Origin: Pseudarthrobacter defluvii
GTDB taxonomy: Bacteria; Actinomycetota; Actinomycetes; Actinomycetales; Micrococcaceae
Assembly: GCF_030816725.1 (NCBI RefSeq)
Contig: NZ_JAUSYG010000001.1
Coordinates: forward strand, 992,001 to 1,056,000
DNA length: 64,000 nucleotides
Reading direction: 5' to 3'
Shown here one piece after another: positions 8,623 to 17,540 of this stretch. Within the stretch, counting starts at the first letter, position 1; the number at the start of each line of letters is the position of its first letter. The translations under genes were made by a program, and so were the position numbers. Under the pieces are notes generated by a model, which did no database searches, had not been told where the DNA came from, and worked only from the letters and a program-made list of their open reading frames with translations.

Positions 8623-9262
8623 GTTCACGGCCTCAGGGGTACAAGGAATCTTCGACAACGTCGGCATTAACAGTGCGCTGGCCAGAAGCATCCTTATAGA
8701 GGTAGCAGAAGCCCTTCCGCAGGTACAGGCTACGGAACATCCCCTTGGTTTTGCTCACCTAGAGCTGACCTCTGTTCTAGGCACTTCATTTCGGACGCGG
8801 CTGCATCTGTGGACACAGGAAACTCGACAATGGGCAGACGAACTTGGAAGCCTTCACGACCACACTTGGGAGCTCAATAGCGCGGTGCTCACGGGCGGAC
8901 TGACTGACACCTATCTGGAGCCTCGACAAACGGATGACGGGCAGTACGGCGCCTACCAAATCCAGTACGGGAGTGGCCGCAACACGACAATTCGTCTCGC
9001 CGGTAGGTGGGCGCTGGACGAGCGCGGCAGGAGAAAGGTCGTAGCAGGAGAGACATACAAACTGCCTCCGCGAGCAGTGCACAGGACCGTCGTTGATTCC
9101 TTCCCGACAGCGACTTTGGTGATAGCGAGAGAGATGGGAGGGGAGGGGCCGAAAGTGTTCCTACCCGGTGCTGCCAGTGAGCTACCGGCTGGAGAACGGA
9201 TGGAGATCGACCCTAGGTGGACGTATCAAGCTTTGCAGCGGGCGATAGCATCGCTGTCGTGA
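8615..9262 (+). CDS. Cupin-fold protein, second gene of putative defence operon
   Basis: 215 residues. The middle carries HDH followed two residues later by Glu (about residues 86-91), then a glycine turn and, about 65 residues on, LPPRAVHRTV. These are the two metal-binding blocks of cupins such as cysteine-dioxygenase-like enzymes, with three His and one Glu as likely ligands. The reaction is unknown. ATG 8615 overlaps the previous stop by eight bases, and its stop overlaps the next GTG as GTGA, so translation is coupled. A longer frame from 8492 would overlap the upstream gene heavily and is not preferred. Confidence 0.75.
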   Translation: MLEFTASGVQGIFDNVGINSALARSILIEVAEALPQVQATEHPLGFAHLELTSVLGTSFRTRLHLWTQETRQWADELGSLHDHTWELNSAVLTGGLTDTYLEPRQTDDGQYGAYQIQYGSGRNTTIRLAGRWALDERGRRKVVAGETYKLPPRAVHRTVVDSFPTATLVIAREMGGEGPKVFLPGAASELPAGERMEIDPRWTYQALQRAIASLS

Positions 9263-9411
9263 TTAGTAAAGTACCCGCCACGGGCGCCACACGTTCTCCA
9301 ATTGTGGATTGCGCACAAAAACTAATGCATTTCATAGGGCCGCCTCTGTCCAAAGAACATATGCGTCTAAAAGGCGCTCCAACTGTGCTTCTCGGCAATG
9401 AAGCGAACTAA
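9259..9411 (+). CDS. Small protein in the SRA-HNH operon
   Basis: A 50-codon frame starts at GTG 9259 inside the cupin stop (GTGA) and ends 14 bases into the SRA-HNH gene. Its only support is this gap-filling, coupled position; the sequence shows no known domain. It may be a short accessory protein or a translational bridge to the downstream nuclease. Confidence 0.4.
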   Translation: MISKVPATGATRSPIVDCAQKLMHFIGPPLSKEHMRLKGAPTVLLGNEAN

Positions 9412-10609
9412 CAGCGATATCCACGGTGAGCGCATTCTCACTCTCCTGTCGCGCCAAAAGAGCGGAGAGTTGTCCACTGAGCAGCTTTTCCTGCAATTGG
9501 AGGCGGGGTACGGGTTCCTCCTGAACAGTGTTGATCACGAGGTACCGAGCAGTGAGCAAGTTAATCGTCGCCCACGTGAGAACTGGAAAATACGGGTTGG
9601 TGCCACCAAAAAGTATTTGCGATCGCGCGGTTGGATTTCTGACTCCCCAAACAGCCTTTGGCGCATATCAGAGGCTGGCAGGCGTCGCGCGAAAGAATTA
9701 GCGGAGGTGGCAGTGATGTCAACGAGCACACGAGACCGAATCATTTATGGAGATATCGTCGGGTACGAAGCCCCACAGGAGTTCGAAAACCGCAGGGCGG
9801 CGTTTCTGGCTGGTGTTCATCGACAAACACAGGCTGGCATTTCCGGCGGGGCTGAGGGAGTTGACGCAATTTGCCTCTCCGACGGGTATTCGGACGACGC
9901 CTTTGATGGCGACTTGATAACTTACACGGGTTTCGGGGGACAGGACCCAACCACGCGGCTTCATATCGCAGACCAACAACTCATTCGGGGCAACCTTGGG
10001 TTGGTACGCAATTACGAGTTGGAACGTCCAGTCAGAGTTCTCGTGAAGAAGTCGGTGTTGACTAAAAATCGCCGAGACAGCAGCTATTTGTACGTGGGAC
10101 TCTACGTAGTCGTTCACTGGGATTGGGCGCTGCGAGACGGATTCAAAATCCTCGTCTATCAACTCAAATCCCTTACTGGTCAAACCGAAGCTGGACTGGT
10201 TTCTTCTATCGCCGTCTTGACGGGTGGCGCCGAGGAGCCGGAACGCCGCGACTCGTTGAGTAGCAGAATCGTACGTGACTATAGCGTCGCGGAGGCAGTG
10301 AAGAGGCTCTACGCGGACACCTGCCAAGTGTGCCGTACGCAGCTTCGAACGGCGGCTGGGACATACTCAGAGGCGGCACACATCAGGCCTCTTGGAGCAC
10401 CACATCGAGGTCCAGACGTGCCGTCGAACCTCCTGTGCCTATGCCCAAATTGCCACAAGCAGTTTGATGGACATGCGCTGACCATTGACGACGACGGCTC
10501 AGTTTTCGCCTTCCAGACCCGCATTGGCGCTCTTCATGTCCATCCACGGCATCCCATCGATAAGGAGCATCTCGCCTACCACCGTGCTAGCTCAGTACCA
10601 CAAAGTTGA
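9398..10609 (+). CDS. SRA-HNH modification-dependent (type IV) restriction endonuclease
   Basis: 403 residues in three parts. An N-terminal winged-helix region (~1-105) ends in WRISEAGRRRAKEL. An SRA/YDG domain (~115-275) has YGDIVGYEAP, the flipped-base pocket region ISGGAEGVDAICLSDGY and the DGDLITYTGFGG strand. A C-terminal HNH nuclease has C308xxC, then EAAHIRPLG and CLCPNCHKQFD (~327-357). SRA domains read 5-methyl- or 5-hydroxymethylcytosine, and known SRA-HNH enzymes (TagI, ScoMcrA type) cut modified DNA, so this should attack phage or foreign DNA carrying modified cytosines. It is the last gene of a four-gene overlapping operon. Confidence 0.9.
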   Translation: MKRTNSDIHGERILTLLSRQKSGELSTEQLFLQLEAGYGFLLNSVDHEVPSSEQVNRRPRENWKIRVGATKKYLRSRGWISDSPNSLWRISEAGRRRAKELAEVAVMSTSTRDRIIYGDIVGYEAPQEFENRRAAFLAGVHRQTQAGISGGAEGVDAICLSDGYSDDAFDGDLITYTGFGGQDPTTRLHIADQQLIRGNLGLVRNYELERPVRVLVKKSVLTKNRRDSSYLYVGLYVVVHWDWALRDGFKILVYQLKSLTGQTEAGLVSSIAVLTGGAEEPERRDSLSSRIVRDYSVAEAVKRLYADTCQVCRTQLRTAAGTYSEAAHIRPLGAPHRGPDVPSNLLCLCPNCHKQFDGHALTIDDDGSVFAFQTRIGALHVHPRHPIDKEHLAYHRASSVPQS

Positions 10610-10723
10610 TCTGCATCAGGTTGGGGTGCTTGCATCTTTGAACGACGCACTGTGGAATCCGTCGTAGCACTTGCACTGTCCTTCACTACTTCCCTAGGAA
10701 ACAAATTTTCAAAGGAAGACCGC

Positions 10724-10975
10724 TTAAGTATCCTGCTGCATGTTCTCGGTGGGCAGGGCTTTGGCTGATTCAACGGATGTTTCATAAGCACGCTGAATGT
10801 AGGCCTCAATCTCTTTGCGTTCAATCCGCCAAACGCCACGGCCACCTACTTGAATACCCCTTAGCTCCCCCGATCTCAGCAATTCCCTGATTGTCGGCTG
10901 TCCGACAGACAACTCGTCGGCGACTTGCTGAAGGCTCACGAAACGGGGCCCGATCTGGGGCGCGGAGTGGTCGGT
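10724..10975 (-). CDS. Excisionase/BldC-type helix-turn-helix regulator
   Basis: About 84 residues from ATG 10975 (an in-frame ATG at 10990 is possible; no strong ribosome site precedes either). The fold is MerR-like: FVSLQQVADELSVGQPTIRE then LLRSGELRGIQVGGRGVWRI and a helix ending in EAYIQRAYE. It lies between the SRA-HNH operon and the helicase-nuclease/methyltransferase pair and is divergent from the latter. That is the position of a controller protein that times restriction expression. It could also be a second recombination directionality factor. Confidence 0.75.
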   Translation of the reverse strand, partial: TDHSAPQIGPRFVSLQQVADELSVGQPTIRELLRSGELRGIQVGGRGVWRIERKEIEAYIQRAYETSVESAKALPTENMQQDT

Positions 10976-11249
10976 CATAACTAGGACCATAGCGTAGGTT
11001 TCAATCGCTGAATGGAAGCAGAACTGGCTCAGCTCCTCCGGTTTTCCTTGAGCGCAGAGCACGCACACTCTGCTTGCCCTCAGCGGCTGCCATGCGCGGT
11101 TCCGAAGTGCGGTTGTTGCCCAACCGGGGAAGGGTTAGTTTCGTGTACGGCAGTTCCCACCGGGACGACACCTGTTCGGCGGTGCTAAGGGCAGGAAGAT
11201 GCTGAACTTCCGCTACCGTTATGACGAGTATTTAGCTACATAGCCAAAC

Positions 11250-14200
11250 GTGGGAGCCGCATTGCAGGGTGTCATCGACGAACCGATTCTCAATAACCCC
11301 TATGATCCGCCGTCCCGTCACTACGTGTTAGGCCCCAACGGTCCCACGGGTGAGATACGGGATGGACGTCGAGCGAGCGAGTCTTTCATACCAATCGCAG
11401 CCAGCCGTAAGGGTGGCACCGTAGGCGCCGCTGACAGTGTGCAGGAAGCGTTCGACTTCGACACAACTGGTGAGCGAATGGAACGCAATATCCTCGTGAA
11501 CGAGTTGCGCAACGAGGTAGCACGGTGGCGTCAATTCAACTTTGAGCACGCGACCCCAGTGACTAAGAAACTGCTCTGGCACTGGTCGAATCCGGACCGA
11601 AGTAACCGAGTGCTGTTCGGCCAGCGCGAAGCAGCGGAGACAGCTATTTTTCTCACGGAAATATCGGGACGCCACGGTTACACGGACTGGCGCATCCGCC
11701 TCAAGCAGGAGAATGCCGACTACAACTCGGGTCTGCCCAGAGTCGCGCTCAAGATGGCGACAGGATCGGGCAAGACGGTCGTCATGGCGATGCTGATCGC
11801 TTGGCAAACGTTAAACAAGGTGTACGGCCAGAAAAACGACGCCAGATTTACTAAGCGATTCTTGCTTGTTGCACCCGGTGTGACGATTCGAGATCGACTG
11901 CGTGTGCTCATGCCTTCCGACAGCGAAGACTACTACACCGCCCGTGATCTCATTCCTGCCGACCTGAAACAGGGCATCAATAATGCAGAGATAGTCATCC
12001 ATAACTATCACGCTTTTATGTTGCGTGACGTCAAAGAGATCAAGGGCATCTCCGCCAACACAAGAAAAATCCTCAGGGCAGGAAACTCTGGTCAGGACCC
12101 GTTCAAGGAAACCCCCGAAATGATGGTCTCGCGCGTGCTGAGGGACTTCTCCGGGGGTAGGGGTCATTCCGAGATAATGATCTTCAACGATGAGGCGCAC
12201 CACTGCTATCAGGACAAAGCAATAACCGGAGAGCCTGAGGGTAAGAAGCTGTCGGCGGAGGCCAAGGAAGCAAAGAAACAGGCAGAAGAAGCCAATGCCG
12301 AGGCCCGAGTCTGGTTCAAGGGACTACAAGCCATCGCGAAAAAAGTTGGCGTGAAACAGGTCGTTGACCTGTCAGCGACTCCTTTCTTCTTGTCCGGGAG
12401 CGGTTATAACGAGGGTTTTCTGTTTCCATGGACGGTCTCGGATTTCTCACTGATGGATGCGATCGAGTCGGGCGTAGTGAAGATTCCGAGAACGCCAGTT
12501 GATGATGACTCCACAAGCGAAATGGTGACGTACCTAAACCTCTGGGACCACATCACTCCACCGCTTCCCAAAACCAACCGCGGTGCTCCTGCCGACAGTC
12601 GTAACTGGGTTCCTCCTACGGCGGTTGAAGGCGCGCTTAGAAGTCTGTATCGCTCCTACGAGGTGTCCTTTCAGCACTGGGAGGAGCATCTCAAGGACCA
12701 CGGGGAGCCGCCACCCGTTTTCATCGTTGTATGTCCTAATACTGTCGTTTCAAAACTTGTCTACGACTGGATTGGCGGTGTCTACGAGTCGTCGGAAGAT
12801 GGAGTCTTGTTTGAGAAGAGTGCGGGAAACCTTGAGCTGTTTCGCAACTCTGAGATGGGACGCCCCCTTCGGCAACCACGCAGCATCTTAGTTGATTCCA
12901 AGACGCTGGAGTCCGGCGAGATACTTAGCGCTGACTTTCGTCTGGCCGCATCCTCAGAGATCGAAACGTTCAAACGGGAGTGGGCAACACGTCATGCCGG
13001 AGCGGATGTCTCAAAAATTTCGGATGAAGATATCTTGCGCGAGGTTATGAACACAGTCGGGAAAAAAGACAAGTTGGGGGCTGAGATTCGCTGCGTCGTC
13101 TCGGTGTCCATGCTCACCGAGGGTTGGGATGCAAACACGGTGAGCCACATACTGGGCATCCGGCCTTTCCGTTCCCAGCTTCTGTGTGAGCAAGTAGTGG
13201 GGCGTGGACTCCGGCGCCGCAACTACGTCGTGGGTGACGACGGCAAGTTCGAGCCGGAGTATGCAAACGTCTACGGCATCCCGTTCGCATTCATCCCAAC
13301 CGACAAAACGATCGTCGAGCAGCTTCCTAAGCCGCCTGCCCTCGAAATCGCTGCACTTGAAGACCGGAAGCATCTCGCAATTGATTTTCCTCACGTTAGT
13401 GGCTACCGCGTAGAAATTCCCGATGCCGAGATACGTATTGATCCCAATAAGGTCAGCAAGTTTGTCGTCAGTAAGGATGAGATTCCGACGTGGACTGATA
13501 CGTACGGAATCATCGGTGCGGGGGAGCGTCAGGTGCAGATTGATCCTGCCCAAGTCCGTTTCCAGCGAGTTGTTTACGAGCTGTCGGGTCGCGTCCTCAA
13601 GACACACTTCACGCCGATCGGGGAGGACATTAAACCTTGGTTGTTTCCACGGCTCGTTGACATGATGCGCCAATGGCTGGCGGCTGCCATCGAGTTGCGT
13701 GACGGGCTGTCGATCGGCCACCTGATGCTTTCGACTGAGCGAGTGAGTGCAGCCTGTGAGGCATTTGTAACGTCCCTGACGATCCAGTCAGAAGAGGCCC
13801 GCACGGAACATGTAATGCCCGTTCTGAGGAGCACACAGTCAACTGGCTCGACGAACGAAGTTTATTTCATGAGCCGTAAACCAGCCATCGAGACCGTGAA
13901 ATCCCACGTTTCACATGTCGTTCTCGACGGGAGGGACGGGAATACTTGGGAGCAAATCGTGTCACTTGAACTGGAGCTTCACCCAGACGTCCACTCTTAC
14001 GTTAAAAATGACCACCTCGGCTTTTCTATCCCCTACGTCCATAAAGGCCGCTCCCACGACTACGTTCCCGATTTCCTCGTGAGACTTCGAAGAAAAGATG
14101 GGGACGAAGTGGACAAGACGCTGATCATTGAAGTGTCTGGTGGACAAAAGTCACCGGGACCTACCAAAGCCAAGGCCGACACGGCGCGTTTCTCTTGGTG

Positions 14201-14345
14201 CGCTGGTGTCAACAATCATCGCGGCTTTGGCAAATGGGCCTACTTGGAAGTCGAGAGCATGGTGGACGTAGCTTCGGCCATTGACGAAGCAATTGTGGAA
14301 CTCTTGAAAACTGTAGATAGCGAGAATATAAATGCCTCCGCGTAA
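11250..14345 (+). CDS. res: Type III-like restriction enzyme, helicase-nuclease subunit (BPTD_3080-like)
   Basis: 1031 residues. A superfamily 2 helicase core has Walker A MATGSGKT (169-176), DEAH box NDEAHH (~313-318) and SATP (~375). Helicase domain 2 ends with the VVGRGLRRRNY motif. The C-terminus holds a PD-(D/E)xK nuclease: YVPDFL (~941) and IIEVSG (~960). From memory this resembles the BPTD_3080 family, found beside a DNA methyltransferase. It would translocate on and cut DNA lacking the partner's methyl mark. GTG 11250 has a poor ribosome site, so the start is uncertain. It overlaps the methyltransferase gene by 14 bases. Confidence 0.88.
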   Translation: MGAALQGVIDEPILNNPYDPPSRHYVLGPNGPTGEIRDGRRASESFIPIAASRKGGTVGAADSVQEAFDFDTTGERMERNILVNELRNEVARWRQFNFEHATPVTKKLLWHWSNPDRSNRVLFGQREAAETAIFLTEISGRHGYTDWRIRLKQENADYNSGLPRVALKMATGSGKTVVMAMLIAWQTLNKVYGQKNDARFTKRFLLVAPGVTIRDRLRVLMPSDSEDYYTARDLIPADLKQGINNAEIVIHNYHAFMLRDVKEIKGISANTRKILRAGNSGQDPFKETPEMMVSRVLRDFSGGRGHSEIMIFNDEAHHCYQDKAITGEPEGKKLSAEAKEAKKQAEEANAEARVWFKGLQAIAKKVGVKQVVDLSATPFFLSGSGYNEGFLFPWTVSDFSLMDAIESGVVKIPRTPVDDDSTSEMVTYLNLWDHITPPLPKTNRGAPADSRNWVPPTAVEGALRSLYRSYEVSFQHWEEHLKDHGEPPPVFIVVCPNTVVSKLVYDWIGGVYESSEDGVLFEKSAGNLELFRNSEMGRPLRQPRSILVDSKTLESGEILSADFRLAASSEIETFKREWATRHAGADVSKISDEDILREVMNTVGKKDKLGAEIRCVVSVSMLTEGWDANTVSHILGIRPFRSQLLCEQVVGRGLRRRNYVVGDDGKFEPEYANVYGIPFAFIPTDKTIVEQLPKPPALEIAALEDRKHLAIDFPHVSGYRVEIPDAEIRIDPNKVSKFVVSKDEIPTWTDTYGIIGAGERQVQIDPAQVRFQRVVYELSGRVLKTHFTPIGEDIKPWLFPRLVDMMRQWLAAAIELRDGLSIGHLMLSTERVSAACEAFVTSLTIQSEEARTEHVMPVLRSTQSTGSTNEVYFMSRKPAIETVKSHVSHVVLDGRDGNTWEQIVSLELELHPDVHSYVKNDHLGFSIPYVHKGRSHDYVPDFLVRLRRKDGDEVDKTLIIEVSGGQKSPGPTKAKADTARFSWCAGVNNHRGFGKWAYLEVESMVDVASAIDEAIVELLKTVDSENINASA

Positions 14346-17040
14346 GACCACACTTGCCCCGACGCCAGTCGAGTCCGTTCATCACGCTGATAAGCGGACA
14401 AATATTCCCACAGCCGATGCTCATCATTTCGTCACGGAGGAGATGGAGCAGCCCAAAACATTGGTATACCCGCGCGACACTTCCCTCGACCCCCAGTTGG
14501 TCTGGAAGGGCAAAGACGAGCAGGATTCATCCGGGCTAGTCGTGGACGCTCCTCCCATCTACATACAGGAAAAGATCGATCCTAGAGTCCTGATCGAGAA
14601 CCTTCGGAAGACGGCCCTTGAGGGTGAAGGTGAGCCCGACGGTGTCCTATTCGAAATGTTCGATGGACTAGATGAGTATTCCGCCGTCGATTTCTACCAC
14701 CACGACGCCAATTGGTCCAACAGGATGATATTGGGCGACTCATTGCAGGTTATGGGGTCACTCGCAGAGCGAGAAAACCTTCGTGGCCAGGTGCAGATGG
14801 TCTATATCGACCCGCCGTACGGGATCAAGTTCGGCTCCAACTGGCAGGTCTCCGCCCGGCAGCGTGACGTGTCCGACGGCAAACTTAGCGACACAGTTCG
14901 GGAAGCCGAACAAGTAAAAGCCTTCCGGGACACTTGGGAGCTGGGCATTCACTCCTATCTCGCGTATTTACGCGACAGGCTGATTACGGCCCGAGATTTG
15001 CTGGCCAATAGCGGAAGCGTATTCGTCCAAATCGGTGACGAGAACGTGCATCTCGTACGCAACCTCATGGACGAGGTTTTCGGGGCCGAGAATTGGATTT
15101 CAACTATCGTCGTGTCGAAGACGAGCAGCGCCACGGGTGACTTCATCGGCGGAACCGTGGACTATGTCCATTGGTTTGCCAAAAATAAGGAAATCGTCAA
15201 GCATCGTCAGCTTTTTCGTAAGAAAATCGGCGGTGGCGACGGTGCCGGAATGTACACCCGAGTTGAACTGCCAAGCGGAGAACGGAGGAGCTTAACCGCG
15301 CCTGAGCGCCAAGACATGAGCCTCATACCCGAGGGAGCCAGACTTTTCCGGCACGATAATCTCACGAGCCAAAGCATGGGTCGAGAGAAAGGCGAAGGAG
15401 CGGCGTCGTGGTTCCCCGTCGAGGTTGAGGGCAAAGTCTTTCGCCCAAGCATGCAGGCTCGATGGAAGACCAATGAAGAAGGCATGCGCCGCCTGTTAGC
15501 CGCCGGGCGTGTGGCAGCAGGGCGCAACATGCCTGCATATGTCCGCTACCTTGATGACTTTCCCGCCTTTCCATACACCGAGGTCTGGTCTGACATCGGA
15601 GGCGCACGCGACAAGAATTACGTCGTGGAGACTGCGACGACGATAATCGAGCGGTGCATGCTTATGAGCACCGACCCCGGTGATTTGATACTCGACCCTA
15701 CGTGCGGTTCTGGAACATCCGCGTTCGTGGCAGAGCAGTGGGGGCGGCGATGGATAACTATTGACACCTCGCGCGTCGCCCTCGCGCTGGCTCGGCAGCG
15801 TTTGATGGGAGCCAAGTTTCCGTATTACTTGATGTCTGATTCGATGGACGGGCGGAAGAAGGAAATGGCGCTGTCCGGAAAGCCTTCTGCCTCCGGCCCA
15901 GTCACCAACAACGTGCGTCATGGCTTCGTGTACAAGCGGATACCACATATTACGCTGCGCGCGATCGCCAATAACCCTGACGTCAAGGAAGGCATGGAGA
16001 GGAAGGACATCGACGCCATCATTCGGCGGCATGCAGATTTTGAAGTTCTCGTCGATGATCCCTTTGAGGACAAGCGCAAGGTTCGAGTAAGCGGACCATT
16101 TACGGTGGAGTCCCTTACACCGCATCGTTCTCTGACTTTCGAGGAGGGATCAAAGCAGCAGTCCAAGCCCTCCTCCAGTGGGCGTCAGGCCTCTGCAAGT
16201 TTGGTTGACGATACACCGTTTGAGCAATCGATCCTCGACAATCTGTTCAAGGCAGGTATTCAAAACGGTAGAAAAGCGGAGCGGCTTGTCTTTTCGTCAC
16301 TCGATATGTATCCCGGAACCTTTATGCAAGCAGTCGCGACCAGTACTGAAACGACGGGCGAAAGCAGGATAGGGCTAGCTATTGGTCCTCAATATGGGAC
16401 GGTTTCGCCTACCTTTATCAAGAAGGCGGCACGGGAAGCCATAGAAGCGGACGATATCGACGTGCTCTGCGTGCTAGGTTTTGCATTCGATCCTCGTGCT
16501 ACCAACGTTACGCACGACGACGGGGTGACGGTAGACGCTTCTTCGGCAGGCTTTGCAGAAGTTGCGGGCCAGAGGAAGCTAGGCAAAGTCAATGTCCTTT
16601 TTGTCCGCATGAATTCCGATCTGCTGATGGGAGCGGACTTGAAGAAGACTGGCGCTGGGAACCTCTTCACAGTTTTCGGGGAACCTGATATTGAGGTCAT
16701 CCATGATGTCGATGTCGTAACCGTCCATCTAAAGGGCATTGATGTCTTCGACCCAACAACGGGCGAGGTTCGTTCCGGTGGCACGGACAAAGTCGCCCTC
16801 TGGATGATCGACACTAACTACAACGAAGAGTCTTTCTTCGTACGCCACTGCTATTTCACCGGCGGGGGTGATCCCCTTAAGAAGCTCAGAAACACCCTCA
16901 AAGCTGAGATCAATGCCGAGGCTTGGGATTCTCTGTATTCGACAATTTCTCGTCCGTTCAACAGAGCTGAAACAGGCAAGATCGCCGTCAAGGTTATCAA
17001 TGATTACGGTGACGAAGTCATGAAGGTATTTGAGGTCTGA
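14332..17040 (+). CDS. mod: Type III-like site-specific DNA methyltransferase
   Basis: 902 residues. The catalytic motif IDPPYG (~158-163) precedes the AdoMet-binding motif LDPTCGSGTSAF (~454-465), the beta-class order typical of Mod subunits that make N6-methyladenine (or N4-methylcytosine). The long region after ~500 probably holds target recognition. ATG 14332 lies inside the end of the helicase-nuclease gene (14-bp overlap), so the two are coupled. It should protect host DNA from the partner nuclease. Unusually, the nuclease gene comes first in the operon; regulation may therefore depend on the divergent HTH gene at 10724. Confidence 0.92.
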   Translation: MPPRKTTLAPTPVESVHHADKRTNIPTADAHHFVTEEMEQPKTLVYPRDTSLDPQLVWKGKDEQDSSGLVVDAPPIYIQEKIDPRVLIENLRKTALEGEGEPDGVLFEMFDGLDEYSAVDFYHHDANWSNRMILGDSLQVMGSLAERENLRGQVQMVYIDPPYGIKFGSNWQVSARQRDVSDGKLSDTVREAEQVKAFRDTWELGIHSYLAYLRDRLITARDLLANSGSVFVQIGDENVHLVRNLMDEVFGAENWISTIVVSKTSSATGDFIGGTVDYVHWFAKNKEIVKHRQLFRKKIGGGDGAGMYTRVELPSGERRSLTAPERQDMSLIPEGARLFRHDNLTSQSMGREKGEGAASWFPVEVEGKVFRPSMQARWKTNEEGMRRLLAAGRVAAGRNMPAYVRYLDDFPAFPYTEVWSDIGGARDKNYVVETATTIIERCMLMSTDPGDLILDPTCGSGTSAFVAEQWGRRWITIDTSRVALALARQRLMGAKFPYYLMSDSMDGRKKEMALSGKPSASGPVTNNVRHGFVYKRIPHITLRAIANNPDVKEGMERKDIDAIIRRHADFEVLVDDPFEDKRKVRVSGPFTVESLTPHRSLTFEEGSKQQSKPSSSGRQASASLVDDTPFEQSILDNLFKAGIQNGRKAERLVFSSLDMYPGTFMQAVATSTETTGESRIGLAIGPQYGTVSPTFIKKAAREAIEADDIDVLCVLGFAFDPRATNVTHDDGVTVDASSAGFAEVAGQRKLGKVNVLFVRMNSDLLMGADLKKTGAGNLFTVFGEPDIEVIHDVDVVTVHLKGIDVFDPTTGEVRSGGTDKVALWMIDTNYNEESFFVRHCYFTGGGDPLKKLRNTLKAEINAEAWDSLYSTISRPFNRAETGKIAVKVINDYGDEVMKVFEV

Positions 17041-17055
17041 CATACCGAACGAGGA

Positions 17056-17094
17056 GACCCTCTGGATCACCTCAATGGTCACATCCAGAGGGTC
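17056..17094. terminator. Terminator after the methyltransferase
   Basis: A 12-bp perfect stem (17056-17067 with 17083-17094) with a 15-base loop is followed by TTAT. It lies between convergent genes and likely serves the methyltransferase transcript. Confidence 0.65.
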
Positions 17095-17121
17095 TTATCC
17101 ATCGCGCAGAACCTCGTTATT

Positions 17122-17442
17122 TCATAGTTTATCGATCCACGTATCTTCTTCACGGGTATCCCAGCTTGAACCCGTCGCCTTCGGCTTAGTCGTGTCCTTG
17201 ATCCGCTGAACAATCCGGCGTGCTTCTACAGCACGAAGGTCGCGGAGGGACGCGACCTCACGCATGCTTACTGATTCAATCAGTGACTTCCGAGCAGTCT
17301 GCTCGACAATCCCAGCCTCGTCGAAGGCAGCACGAATCTCCTGAACTTGATCATCCCGTATAGGCAAGTCCGGCAGTACTGATGGTGACCTAGGTGTAGC
17401 AGTCTCAGGTATATCAAACAGGCTGAATTCGTTCTCGATCAT
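17122..17442 (-). CDS. Small protein of unknown function, divergent from AbiTii-like gene
   Basis: 106 residues from ATG 17442; a longer frame upstream runs into the divergent gene and is not preferred. The middle (about 40-90) has two helical blocks ending in REVASLRDLRAVEARRIVQR. From memory this pattern resembles short C-terminal domains of actinophage replication or recombination proteins, but I cannot name a family. The 98-base gap to the 17541 gene must contain both promoters. It may be the regulator or partner of that gene; this is inference from orientation only. Confidence 0.6.
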   Translation of the reverse strand: MIENEFSLFDIPETATPRSPSVLPDLPIRDDQVQEIRAAFDEAGIVEQTARKSLIESVSMREVASLRDLRAVEARRIVQRIKDTTKPKATGSSWDTREEDTWIDKL

Positions 17443-17540
17443 GGGAAACAATCTTACCGATGAGGCGTGCTGACTCTGTGGCACAACTGAAGGATCGGGA
17501 CGTGTATGGTTCTCACGGAGCAACGCCGAGGGAGGACCAC

